From: Takakia lepidozioides | Lineage: Eukaryota > Streptophyta > Takakiopsida > Takakiales > Takakiaceae | DNA: 64,000 nt | Direction: 5' to 3' | NCBI GenBank assembly: GCA_030704615.1 | Contig: CM060734.1 | Location: 11,592,001 to 11,656,000 of the forward strand | In this document: positions 32,304-42,270 of the stretch, one piece after another | Position numbering within the stretch: the stretch's first letter is position 1 | Layout: each line of letters starts with the position of its first letter | Notes under the pieces: generated by a model | What the model was told of the DNA's origin: nothing | Databases searched by the model: none | The model's input: only the letters and a program-made list of their open reading frames with translations | Made by a program: the position numbers and the translations under genes

Positions 32304-33130
32304 TGGCAGGCACCAAGCGGAAGACACCAATTAAGTTCTTATGCGCAAGTGAATTTCAAAATCAGCCCGGCGTTGCAGAAAATCGAGCAGGACACAGAGA
32401 CACAGGAGACGTTGGACAGTCTTGGCCTGCGGTACTTCATCACCACACTAGACTGGAACCTTAAGCACGACGAGCTGTACAGGGAGTTCTTGGAGAATTA
32501 CAACACCAGCACTCGAAGCACAAATGTCCGTGACACACAGATTCTATTGACGGAGAAGTACTTGGTGGAAGTGTTTCACCTTCCCAGTCTGGACGTATCG
32601 GCGCACAACGGCAAACCACCAAGGTTTATACTTGCGGACCCGTTTGAGAATCTCAACCAAGCCAATCAGGGCTACACATGCAGTCACAGCAAAAACCCCA
32701 GCTTTAAGAAGATAGCCCTGGTACTTAGCACGTTGCTTTGCCTTAGGCAAAACCACAGCTATTGCACCAAGGAGCTAATCGATCAAGTGTTGATTTGCCT
32801 CAATGGGCAATTCAGGCTTCTTATTGAAGAAGTTAACCCAGGAATTGACCAGGTTGACAAAGAAGAAGAAGGAAGTAACGGTTACCATGGTTACTCCCAT
32901 GTTACTCCAAATGATTCGACACACTGTACACTTGACACCCGAAGAGCAAACAATGTTGGAAATCATGCAGCGGGCAGAGACGATGGAGGAGGAAGAAAGC
33001 GAGACAGCAGCAGGTCAAGAGAAAAAAAACACAACAATTGGAAGAAGAGGGCGGACTTGCAAAGAGAGCCCGGATCAACGAAGCAACCACGAGTGCAATA
33101 GCAGAAAACATCTTCAACTCGACGGTTGAT
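32304..33130 (+). pseudogene. Element B accessory ORF, homologue of element D's
   Basis: It starts MAGTKRKTPIKFL and shifts frame within 60 bases to LDSLGLRYFITTLDWNLKHD, ELYREFLENYNTSTRSTNVR, TEKYLVEVFHLPS and NQGYTCSHSKNP. A second frameshift near 32810 leads to LKKLTQELTRLTKKKKEVTV and MVTPMLLQMIRHTVHL. Order and spacing follow the element D ORF: RKYMIQFIQNF, VRG-xx-I...LP, QGYTC, VLFAMKQNQQY and FGPVIAQMILDS. The element is cut off after about 270 residues, before the coiled-coil part seen in D. Its role is unknown; conservation in two families suggests it mattered to the element. Confidence 0.6.
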
Positions 33131-33186
33131 TCCACACTGCACAGAGAAAGACGGTGTTAACATGGCTAATTTCCATGGGTGTTGCT

Positions 33187-33621
33187 TCATTGGTCTGCGG
33201 CTGGTTCCCTCCTTTTGGCTGCTTTAGCTTCCACCCACTTTGTAGTATAATCAGTGGCTGTGATTATATATTTGTTCTGTGTATTCTTGGCTGGTGGGTT
33301 AATTGGTCCAACAAAGTCTAGTCCCCATTTCTGAAATGGTTCAGTAGGCATCGTAGGATGCAAAGCCATCTTCCCAGATCTCTGCAATGGTCCTAGCCTC
33401 TGACACTCATCACAACTCTTACAATACTTGTGTACATCTTTGAACAAAGTAGGCCACCAGTAACCTGCAAGTAGTATCTTTCTACTGGTAGTCTCTTCTC
33501 CAAAATGACCTCCAGCCACTCCTTTATGAACTTCCTCCAAAACTTTATTTACTTCATGGTGATACAAGCATCGTTTAAGTACTCCATCAGGTCCTAGCTT
33601 ATACATTCTGCCCCCTACCAT
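33187..33621 (-). pseudogene. Element C integrase, N-terminal part
   Basis: The frame shows the HHCC zinc-binding motif ([15 protein letters not shown] ... [14 protein letters not shown]). The start of the DDE core follows: [13 protein letters not shown] with the first catalytic Asp and [13 protein letters not shown] with the second. The third catalytic residue lies beyond the truncation at 33187. The protein would integrate element cDNA into the chromosome; this copy cannot. Confidence 0.8.
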
Positions 33622-33720
33622 AGTATAAGGTAAAGTCTTGATAGAGATTCTCTTCCTCTGCTCCTTTCCATAACTAGGTGGGCACTGACCATGAGTAAGG
33701 TAGTATCTGATTGGCCACTG

Positions 33721-34083
33721 CTAATCTAACCAGTCATCTGCACTTCCCTGCACCTCCACCGCAAATAAACTCGCATCAGGTAATTGGTCGTCTACTCCTG
33801 TGGCGGGCTCTCTTGTTGATAGGCGTGACAAGTGATCTGCCACAAGATGCAAATGGCCAGGCTTGTAAACAACTTCAAACTCAAACTCGTGCAAGATTAT
33901 TAACCACCTTGCTATCCTTCCACTTATCAAAGGTTTGTTCACCAGATATATCAGAGCCTGGTGATCCACATAAAACATAAACTTCCTTCCCAATAGGTAA
34001 TGCCTGAATTTCTTGACTGCATAAATCATTGCCAATGCTTCTCTTTCAGTTGTGCTATAGTTCCTTTCAGCACTGTTCATCAA
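33721..34083 (-). pseudogene. Element C RNase H domain
   Basis: It contains AERNYSTTEREALAMIYAVK, KFMFYVDHQALIYLVNKPLI and FEFEVVYKPGHLHLVADHLS. Together with HCDASGEALGAVLAQNVTG, still in the RT frame just upstream (34093-34629), this makes a full RT-RNase H of the gypsy type. A stop between the two (YA-stop near 34096) is another lesion. Confidence 0.8.
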
Positions 34084-34092
34084 CCTGCTAGC

Positions 34093-34970
34093 TTAGTACA
34101 CAGGTGAATCTATATTTCCTGTAACATTTTGGGCTAACACCGCTCCCAACGCTTCTCCTGAGGCATCACAGTGAACATGAAATATTACGTGCCAGTGAGG
34201 GTTAATCAACACAGGTGTAGTTGTTACTGACAATGTAAGTTCCTCAAAAGCATGTTGACATTCAGCTATCCATGCAAACACTGCATCTTTCTTCAGAAGC
34301 TTGCTCAATGGTGCTGCTATCTGTGCATACCGTCTGACAAATCTTCTGTAATAACTGGTTTGTCCAAGGAATCTCCTTAGACTCTTAACATTTACTGGTG
34401 GTGGAGAGGCTTTAATGGCCTCTGTCTTTCTGGGATCCACAAGAAGTCCCATCTTACACACAATGTGTCCCAAAAGCACCCTTGAGTTCACACAGAAAGT
34501 ACACTTCTCTGGATTCAGGCCCAGACCTCTCATCCTGCATCTGGCCAAACATAACTCCAATTTATGCAAGTGCTCATTCTTAGAGCTGTACACACAAGAA
34601 CACCTGCATGAAATCATCCAGATACTCATGAAAAGATTCGCTTATCACTCTCTCAAAGGTTGCTGGTGCATTACAAAGTCCAAAAGGCATGACTTTGTAT
34701 GCATAAGCACCCGAGTCTATGATGAAAGTTGTCTTTCCCTGGTCTTCTTCTGCCACTTGCACTTGATTATAACCACTGAAGCCATCCATGAATGAGTACA
34801 TCTCATGGCCTGCCACAGTGTCCAATACCGCTTCTGTGAATGACAAAGGGAAAGGATATTTCTTCGTACAAGCATTCAACTTCTTATAGTTCACACAAAC
34901 TCTCAGTTTACCATTCTTCTTGGGAAGTATTACAATGGGTGACAACCAAGTTGTATACTCTATCGGGTAA
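34093..34970 (-). pseudogene. Element C reverse transcriptase
   Basis: Frame one (34945-34580) has VILPKKNGKLRVCVNYKKLN, YSFMDGFSGYNQ and PFGLCNAPATFERVISESF. Frame two (to 34093) has YSSKNEHLHKLELCLARCRM, GLNPEKCTFCVNSRVLLGHI and TSYYRRFVRRYAQ. The frames meet at the catalytic box near 34595, where 11 bases encoding the aspartate pair are missing compared with element A. The enzyme is therefore inactive. Confidence 0.8.
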
Positions 34971-34974
34971 TAAA

Positions 34975-35625
34975 CTTAGCCTCAGCCAACTTCTTGATCT
35001 CTTCTCCAACCTTCTGTGCATAGTTGGGATTCATTCTGTACCTTGCCTGTTTGATTGGTACTGACCCTGGTTCCAGTTCAATCTTATGCTGACAGATCTC
35101 AGGTGGTATCCCTTTCAGATCCTTGTAGCTCCAAGCAAATACATCTTTGTATTTGATGAACAGACTCTTAGCTTCCTCAAAGAATTCTGGCTCCAAATCA
35201 GCCCCTACCTTCACCATCCTCGGTTCCTTTTCAGTTCCCACATTCACTTCTCTCACCTGCTCATCAGCTGTGATTGTCCAACCAGTCGCCACTTCATCAT
35301 GTAAACTCACAGTGGCTGGTTCTTCTAGGATTTCCATTTCTCCCTCTCTTTCTTCATAGAAATGTGGTGGGTAACTGCTTGTTTCACCCTCAATTGGTGT
35401 TGCTGTCACTACACCACAGCAGATACCTTTTAAACAACTTAGGCCTTCCAGTTGCATCTCTGCAACCTGCTCCCACTCTGGGTGTGCAGCGAACATGATA
35501 GCTTCCTGCTCCTCATCAAGTCCTCCCCTCCAGTCATACTCCCTGACCCCTCGAGGTCTTCTCATAGCAGGTAGTCTACTAGATTTCTTAGTGGTGATTT
35601 GTATCTTGTGCATCGCATCATGCAC
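34975..35625 (-). pseudogene. Element C protease-RT linker (open)
   Basis: The linker is open over 221 residues: KIQITTKKSSRLPAMRRPRG, then an acidic segment (EREGEMEILEEPATVSLHDE), EPEFFEEAKSLFIKYKDVFA and the RT leader WSYKDLKGIPPEICQHKIEL. It serves as the undamaged reference for the stops in element A. No enzymatic motif is visible until the RT leader. Confidence 0.75.
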
Positions 35626-35634
35626 AGTTAGTAA

Positions 35635-36440
35635 CTAGGAATTCCAATCATGGAATACCCTGGCCTGTTTCAGCCACGGTCGACCCAACAATAAGGAGTA
35701 AGCTTCCATGATTTCATCCATTTTCAACACAGTTACTATGATCTTAAAGATCATCTTTTGAATCTGTATCTTAACTCCTCTTATCAATCCCAATGGCTGT
35801 ACACTTCTTTGATTTGCCATTGTTACTGCAAATGGGGCTGGTTTCATGTTACTTAGACCAAGCTTTTGCCTTAATTGGTCTGTCATGATATTCACTCCAG
35901 AGCCTCCATCTATTAGTACATCAGTTAGTTTTGTGCTTCCAATTCTCAATTGGATTACTGGCATAGAATCATCAAAGTCCATGACTGTTTCTCGCCCTTC
36001 CGGCTTCACATTATAACTGGTCATCTTGCTGTTCAGGTCTGTGTTCCCTGTCACATGGGCAATTCGATTGATTGCTTGATACAGCCTGTGTCTACAATAA
36101 GGTGCCACAGCCAATAGTTGTCCAAAGGTAATCTCCGCTTTGGACTGGCATATTACTTCAGCCAAAGTCCCTTCATTACTCTGCATTTTTGCAGCTTCTT
36201 TCTTCCCTTCATCCTCACTCACTTCCTCTTCTCTTTCAGAATCAGAGGAATCTGCCATAGGAATATCAGTACTCTTCTGCATTTCCCTTATGGTATCTGC
36301 CACTTCCTTGTGCAGTTCCTTCTCATCTCTCCAAGCCTCATCATCTTCAGGCACATCACTGCCATCTTCATTATCATCACCTTCCTCATCTACTGGAGGT
36401 ATTATTTTGGCTTTTTCTTCTGGTTACTATCATTGTACTT
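35635..36440 (-). pseudogene. Element C aspartic protease
   Basis: The retropepsin active site is VLIDGGSGVNIMTDQLRQKL, preceded by an acidic segment and FGQLLAVAPYCRHRLYQAIN. SLLLGRPWLKQARVFHDWNS follows, with the arginine codon that is a stop in A. The protease would cut the Gag-Pol polyprotein. It ends at a stop after FHDWNS, just before the linker frame. Confidence 0.8.
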
Positions 36441-36529
36441 ACTTCTGGTACAACACATGGCCTAACCATGTGAGCTGCCACCACTGGCCCCTCATTCATA
36501 GGAGCTCTCATCACATTCTGGTGTCTGAT

Positions 36530-37644
36530 CTAGAATGGACAGGCTACCTTGCGATGTCCTGCCTAATTACAATAGTAACACAGTTCTTCCCCATTAGGTC
36601 CTCGCCCTTGGTCTGTTCTGGGATTGTTTTTGTAATCCTGATTCCCTGGCTGGTAATTCCCCCTTGGATTACCCTGATAGTTGCCTCTGGAATTTCCTTG
36701 GAAATTCCCTCTTGGATTACCTCTCCTTCCATGCCATTGTTATAACCACCAGGCCTACCATAGTGGTCCTGATCACTGTTTCTTCTTGGTTGGGGTTGCA
36801 CTTGATGCACCCTTACTTGCCTAGGTTCTCTTGCTGCTGTCCTTCTGTTGTAGTAACAATTCTCAGTAGAATGGTTATCCATTTTACAGATAGTACAGTG
36901 TTTCTCCTTCATGTGACATTCAGTGGTGGTATGGCTTTCATTCTGGCATTTTGCACACCAAACACCCTTCCTCCAATGTGTTACAGCCTCTGTGGCATAC
37001 TTCTTCAAGATTTCTTCTAATCTTTTCTCATAGTTATCCCTCTTCAACTTTTCCTTCCTCTTACTCTTCTTCTTAAGCTCTTGCTCTTCTTCCTCATCTG
37101 ACTCATCCTCAGAGTCCTCATCATCCCTTTTCTCTCTCCTGAGCATTCCCAATTGCTCAATTCTGTTTGCTGTTTCAAATGCCTCCTCCATTGTATTATG
37201 GGGTAACATATCCACTTTCTTTTGCAACTCTGGTCTTAGTCCACTCACAAACCAAGTCTTCTGTAAACCTGGTGCTGGTACAGCAGCCAGCTTTTTCATC
37301 ATCAATTCCATCTTTTCCATATACTCCTCAACAGTTTCATGCTTCTTTTGCTTTAACTGTTGTAAACTTCCATACACTTCATCCTCAGTTTTACTTGTCC
37401 TGAACCTATTTCGGAATGCTGTATTCAAGCCATTCCAGGTTAGGAAATGATTATCAGGGAATCTTGCATACCATTCACTTGCTTTCTTTATAAGTGAACA
37501 AGGAAACAGTCTCATCTTGGCATCATCGCCATTTTCATTGTTCACAATACACATGTGCTCAAATTGGCTAATGTGTACATCAGGATCCCCTTTTCCTGAA
37601 TATATTGGAAAAGGTGATTTTGCCCGTGTTGGTTGTAACGCCAT
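36530..37644 (-). pseudogene. Element C gag with zinc knuckles
   Basis: The capsid domain reads SPFPIYSGKGDPDVHISQFE, WNGLNTAFRNRFRTSKTEDE and VEEYMEKMELMMKKLAAVPA. A Glu/Lys-rich coil follows, then zinc knuckles CAKCQNESHTTTEC (36914-36958) and CTICKMDNHSTENC (36858-36900). A third knuckle (CYYCN-stop-AGHRKVAC, near 36540-36580) is in another frame and has TAG at 36563-36565 where element A has glutamine. The protein packages element RNA into virus-like particles. Confidence 0.8.
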
Positions 37645-38308
37645 CTGTGGCCCTACCCCCTTGCTGGTGCTGGTCCTTGAGGACCTGTTGTAGTTGTGGT
37701 GGAACTTCCACCAAGTGCTGGCCCCTGAGCACTCCCTGCTACTGGCCCCACTATATTCACAGTATTCCCAGCTCCAGTTGCACTACTTCCCACACTCCCT
37801 ATCCCCCCAGAGCCAGATCCAGGCTGCCCGCCTGATCTTCCTGAGCCGACACCTTCGTTGCCCTGTGATCCAAGTGCTCCACTTGATCCAGGTCCAACGG
37901 GTTGGGATGTCCTGGTTGTAGTCTCAACCTCAGCTGTTGGGTCTACTTCTTCATACTATTCCTCTTCCAATTTCTTCTCTCTGTTTTCATCTTCCAAGTT
38001 CTGCCCTAGGGTTTCTTCTTCTTCACTCATGTAACTCAATTGCAATAGTGTTGGAGAGTCTGAACTCTCCGTTGGTTCTGCCCAAGTAGGCTTCCCATTT
38101 TTGCCTTTGCTTATTGGGAGTTGGTCATTTTGTGTCAACATAAGAGTTTTCAGGTGGCTAGTTTTGTCCAACTGACGTTTTTCATCAATAGAATCCTCCT
38201 TCTTCGTCTTCCATTTCAGAAACTGGAGTTCCTGCTTTTGGTGTTTCATGCCAACTCTTATCAAAGATTTCTGTCAAATCTTTTATCCAGGGATGTACCT
38301 CAGATCTT

Positions 38309-38557
38309 TCACCTCATGGTTGATTCATCTTCCTGTACCAATTCCCTTAATCTTTCTTGCAAAGAAAAAGAAGGAGTGACATCCAACTCTAGTTCTTCCG
38401 GTATGGGTGATGTACTCTCTGGTCTTAATGGTGTGAGAGGTCCAGATGATTCCCCTATGTCTATTCCTCTCTCCCAAAGATATGGATAATTAGCTTTCAG
38501 ATAACTTTCTCTTTTTGCTGAATATCTCTGGAGTCTAGCTTCTCTTTCATCACTCAT
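38309..38557 (-). pseudogene. Element C gag N-terminal segment
   Basis: MSDEREARLQRYSAKRESYL and the following 60 residues match the charged start of element B's gag (DRAERIEKYAAEREARLRKE). A stop after EDESTMR and a Pro/Gly/Ser-rich stretch in shifting frames (37650-38260) separate it from the capsid part. Confidence 0.6.
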
Positions 38558-38577
38558 GTCCCATGTCTTTCATTTCT

Positions 38578-39140
38578 TTAATGTGGCAATAACCAAAACT
38601 CTCTTTTGTAGTATTTCTCGTATATGCCTGGGTTTCTTTCAAGCTTCAATGCACCCTTGGCTATACTAGAAGTCTCCGTTACCATATAACCATATGGCAA
38701 ACAAGTCTGAAAAGCTGTTCTTGGTGTGAGTTTGATCCACAAAATATCCTTTGGAATCCAATTCTTTACCAGTATAAGCTCCTCATGCATATGAGTATAA
38801 ACATTCACCTTCCTTTCCTCCCAGCCTTCAAACTCTACTCGTTTAATGGATAGCAATGTTATCACATAAACCAGTGTTGGTAACCAATGTGCTCTTCCTC
38901 TACAGGCCACCTGATAAATCTTTATCACTCATTTCTCCAGACCCAACTCAGGGTCAGCATCATGCACTCTCTTAAGAATGTCTTCCTTACAACCGTCTGG
39001 CAATTCCAAGAACCTCTGAAAGAATTGTTTAGACAATCTTTCCTTCTCAGTTCCACAGGGAATTTGAATCACATCAAATTCTTTAATTCTCCAACCACCA
39101 TGATCCCACCAGATGCCTGTCACATCTGGTTGTTCATGAC
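38578..39140 (-). pseudogene. Element C 5' ORF before gag
   Basis: Starting just after the primer-binding site, the frame reads GELGHEQPDVTGIWWDHGGW, then KQFFQRFLELPDGCKEDILK and ELGLEK. A stop at 38929-38931 follows, then VIKIYQVACRGRAHWLPTLV, VKNWIPKDILWIKLT and YKREFWLLPH. It aligns along its length with the element B 5' ORF; in B the position of the stop is a glycine codon. The Trp/Pro-rich WIPKD core is the most conserved piece. No known domain was recognised. Confidence 0.55.
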
Positions 39141-39145
39141 CCAGT

Positions 39146-39163
39146 TCCCCAGTATGGTCGCCA
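39146..39163 (-). promoter_or_regulatory. Primer-binding site of element C
   Basis: On the minus strand TGGCGACCATACTGGGGA follows the LTR end after TT, identical to the element B site at 27717. Confidence 0.75.
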
Positions 39164-39165
39164 AA

Positions 39166-40021
39166 TGTCGAACGGCTTTTACTCACCCATCCCTTCGTTA
39201 TCCGAGGTGGAAACTCCAAGATAGAAGAGTTGGATATCTCTAAGCACTCAGCCCGCTCAGAACAATCAGTCATGACCTGCAGCTAGTGAATCATGGTTGT
39301 GCTTCTTATTTGTATTCCCTTCCTGCCTTCATGTTATCAATTTACCTTATCGTGTATATTGAAGCATCAGATTGCTTCAGTATCTACTAAGTTCTAATTA
39401 ATCATGCATTCATTCCATAGCTTCTCTCGTGTCTCTCTACACATTATGTTTGTATTGATTCAGTATTGGATTAAGATTAATCATGTATCATGCCTATGCC
39501 ATGGTGTCTCTATTCTATCCTACTGTATAATTTTACAGCTTGCATGAACTAAGCCTCATTCAAGTCATCATCTCCTCTTCACTGTTTCCGCTCTCCGTTA
39601 CGTCTCTTCCTCTCCTGAACAAGTCGCCCTCCTCAAGATGTGATCCCCTTCCTGTTGCCGCTCTGCCTAATCTACCCGCAAGCTGTTCTAACCACCTAAC
39701 TAACTAACCGTCACCCCTGAAGTAACACGTTCCCTTTGCAGATGTCGTTCCCACACAGTCGTTCCCTGTCAATGATAACTGTTCCCCATGTATTGTGACA
39801 GGCTGTGTCAAGCTGTGCGGAGCTGTGACTGGCTGTGTAAGTGTGAGGGGGTGTGTTTGTATTGGCTGTGTGATGGCTGTGCGAAGCTGTGTCGGGCTGT
39901 GTAAACCCCCCTAAAGTCTGCTTCTGCCACCCTAAGGCTCCTGTTGGTCTCAGTCTGCGCAAAAAATTAGGGTCCCCACAAAACCCGTAAAAGCGTCTAA
40001 GTCCCAAGCAGCCCTCTAACA
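39166..40021 (-). repeat. Element C 5' LTR
   Basis: On the minus strand it begins TGTTAGAGGGCTGCTTGGGA and ends AAAAGCCGTTCGACA (856 bp, TG...CA). Both ends match element D's LTR. It contains a short version of the decamer minisatellite at about 39793-39905. GTGTCTCTCTACAC-type sequence near 39430 matches D and A. Confidence 0.85.
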
Positions 40022-41250
40022 GGGAGCAACGTCCACTGGACAGCCGAGGTTCAAGAAAATCATGAATAACCATCTATGTTTCAATCTGTTCCAAGGAAGT
40101 GGCAGACAATTTTTGTTTTCTAAGATAAACCTGCCACTGCAAATCCCATAGCAAGAGGCATTTGACCTTTTGGTCATTATACGGTCGACATCCTATGGGT
40201 TTTTCCACGTTGAATATATCAGCGTCTTTTTCGGATAACCGCAACTCGTCAAGTTGCGGTTTGAGTTAATCCAGAAGAAACATGTTTTTGTAGGGGTCGA
40301 CGAGCGCTTTATATTTTGGAAGGAAGATACCGATTGACTTTGGGTTCAAGTAAGACTTATACATATTTTCTACAAGAATTGTATCCCTGCCTTTCATTCC
40401 GGATCAATACCTTCTTAATTTGCCAGATATTGCCAACCACTTTGGCTCGTATCTGGGTTGCTTGGGAGTCTTTGACCCGCTTATGTGTACCCAGAACATT
40501 AGGCAGAATTCTGCTTGGAAGTCTGCCACCATTGCGTCCAGACTCAATGACAATGGATTTCCTAAGATGGGGGTGAATGTAGGAATGACTGGATCAAAAT
40601 GGACGTTATCGGCACAGTTTTAGATTACTGCAATTGATGGTGTCATCAATTTTTTTGAATTAACTCGTTAAAACTAGCAAATATATATGTCATTGGATTC
40701 CTAGTTTCAATACGCACCCATAGCAACTCTCCAATCATGAATCCGATAAGAAATGACAAAGTTATGGACTTTTGAATGGACTTGTTTTTGCAGTGAATAG
40801 AATTACAATGGACTCAAGAAGTCCTATGTGCCATTGGTCAATTCCATTGGTCAATTTGGACAAGGTGACCATTTGGTCCACATCATAGATATGGATTTGA
40901 AGTGGCAAAATCCCTCTCCGTTTGGCTCCTATGGACTAATATATGTCCCAAAAAGGTGGTTTATTTTGCCAAGTCCATGGTGTATTTTGATTTTGATTTT
41001 GAGGTGTCATATTTTACTACAAAGGATACAAAAATATAATCTACAATTGCTTGGTTGTATATAAACAAATCGATGTAAATTCTAATTTTTGATATATCAA
41101 ATCTTATTCAAATTAAAGACTAAAATTTATAGTAAAAATTATCTTTGATGTTTGGGGTAAGGCCCTTTACTAAAAATGTTGAATATACCATTGTCTATCA
41201 TCATTTGAATTATTTGGGGAAAATATTGTCAACTTTAAATTTGGTCATGG
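40022..41250 (+). pseudogene. Possible LINE ORF1 N-terminal remnants
   Basis: Short frames such as LPDIANHFGSYLGCLGVFDP (about 40417-40480) resemble the LP-x-x-x-x-x-x-x-x-IA-x-x-x-G-x-x-L-G region of plant L1-type ORF1 (DUF4283-like), and they precede the zinc-knuckle segment at 41400. The DNA from 40620 to 41150 is AT-rich and mostly closed in all frames. The assignment depends on the better-preserved segment downstream and stays weak. Confidence 0.25.
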
Positions 41251-41259
41251 ACTTCCATG

Positions 41260-41576
41260 GAATGCAACATCTGTCGTTTTTGGTCCAGTCATTCCTGCAT
41301 TCATCCATGGTCTTACTAATGCCGGATGAAGACACTCTTCCTGACTTCATACGTCTCCCTATCGATGAAAAGGGGTTGATTGAAGATTCCACTACATCGG
41401 CATGCTTCAATTGTGGCATGCATGGCCATATCAAAGCTTGTCCACAAGGGGGAAAAAAATACTATCAAAGCCAGGCAAAGCCATCACCGCCCCACCAGAC
41501 GTTGGGGATTGCTCGCTATTTAGTTATCACCAAGCACGGACAGACCCGACCAAAGAGCCAAAATAGGGAGCACTAA
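41260..41576 (+). pseudogene. LINE ORF1-like fragment with CCHC knuckle
   Basis: The frame has PDEDTLPDFIRLPIDEKGLI, then CFNCGMHGHIKACP, a CX2CX4HX3C knuckle. The order LP-x-x-I-x-LP-x-x-x-x-x-x-x-x-x-x-x-Y/T-x-x-x-P/S-x-x-CFxCG-xx-GH is that of the nucleic-acid-binding ORF1 protein of plant L1-type retrotransposons. A basic Gln/Pro-rich tail follows. No endonuclease or RT follows, so the copy is truncated. Confidence 0.45.
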
Positions 41577-41853
41577 TCCAGAGTGTCTGGCTGACCCACT
41601 TCAGCTCAGCCCAGAACAAAGACCAGTCCTAAAAATAGGTGGAACCATTGATCCTATGCTCATGGAAGTTGGGAACTTTGGACCTTCATGGAAAGACTCC
41701 AATGGCAAGCAAAAACCCAGGGACCAGGCCACACCCTCTGGCAAATGGAACAGAGCGCTTAAACCCCATTTGGTCCAAGGAGAGTCGGGCCAATTCTTGG
41801 TCTCTGGAATTGCGAGTAACCCTATACTAGCCAGAATATGTCTCAGGCTCCAC

Positions 41854-42270
41854 TTATACCCGCAGCTGGCTCTCGAAGACTATGGAGACAAATCCCCTAC
41901 CTTTGGCATGACAAAATTGTTGTTTTAATTCACCCGATCCTCCCAGATATTGGATTGTCCAATCATTGACGAATACTCTGCTGACCTTCTTCCCTGGGAA
42001 GTGGACCAGGATACCGTTGTCTTCCATAATTGAGACTCGGTTGTTGAGGTCAACTATGTCCATGGAGATGAGAGGGAAGTCCCCCCGGAGGGCCTGTAGT
42101 TGTGTGGTATGCAAATCCTCCAACATGTCTGATGTGTCCTGGGGGCTTTGGGGCGCTATTGTCGGGCTGGTATTGGTGCAGGTGATAGCTGTTGGAGATG
42201 GGCGATCACACTGGGAGGAGTGCTTTGAGGTTGCATTGTTTGTGGATGCTGATGATGCCTTTTGATTCTA
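41854..42270 (-). pseudogene. Possible ORF1-like fragment, opposite strand
   Basis: The minus frame begins with a Ser/Thr/Pro-rich stretch (42268-42130). MLEDLHTTQLQALRGDFPLI, HFPGKKVSRVFVNDWTIQYL and FCHAKGRGFVSIVFES follow. The last could be the start of an RRM-like DUF4283 fold (KGRGFVSIVF resembles KGFLFVEF-type strands). It faces the plus-strand ORF1 fragment across 280 bp. The evidence is weak; a host protein fragment is equally possible. Confidence 0.25.

Larger units (their letters stand above)
27715..33160 (+). mobile_element. Ty3/gypsy (Tat-like) element B internal region
   Basis: The order is a primer-binding site, 5' ORF, gag, RT, part of RNase H, part of integrase, an integrase tail and a 3' accessory ORF. 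Three internal deletions removed the zinc knuckles and protease (about 29345), the end of RNase H (about 30458) and the integrase front (about 30690). The right end is cut at about 33160, where the inverted element C begins. Its LTR and codon choices differ from A/C/D, so it is a related but separate family. Confidence 0.8.
33187..40021 (-). mobile_element. Ty3/gypsy (Tat-like) element C, 3'-truncated
   Basis: Reading leftward it has a 5' LTR (40021-39166), primer-binding site, 5' ORF, gag with zinc knuckles, protease, linker, RT, RNase H and the first part of integrase. It stops inside the integrase core at about 33187, against element B. Protein similarity to A is very high. The missing 3' end means no LTR pair for dating. 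Confidence 0.85.

Noticed and set aside
34340-35500. Plus-strand frames across element C pol
   Set aside because: They are complements of the minus-strand RT and linker frames, which carry the recognisable motifs.
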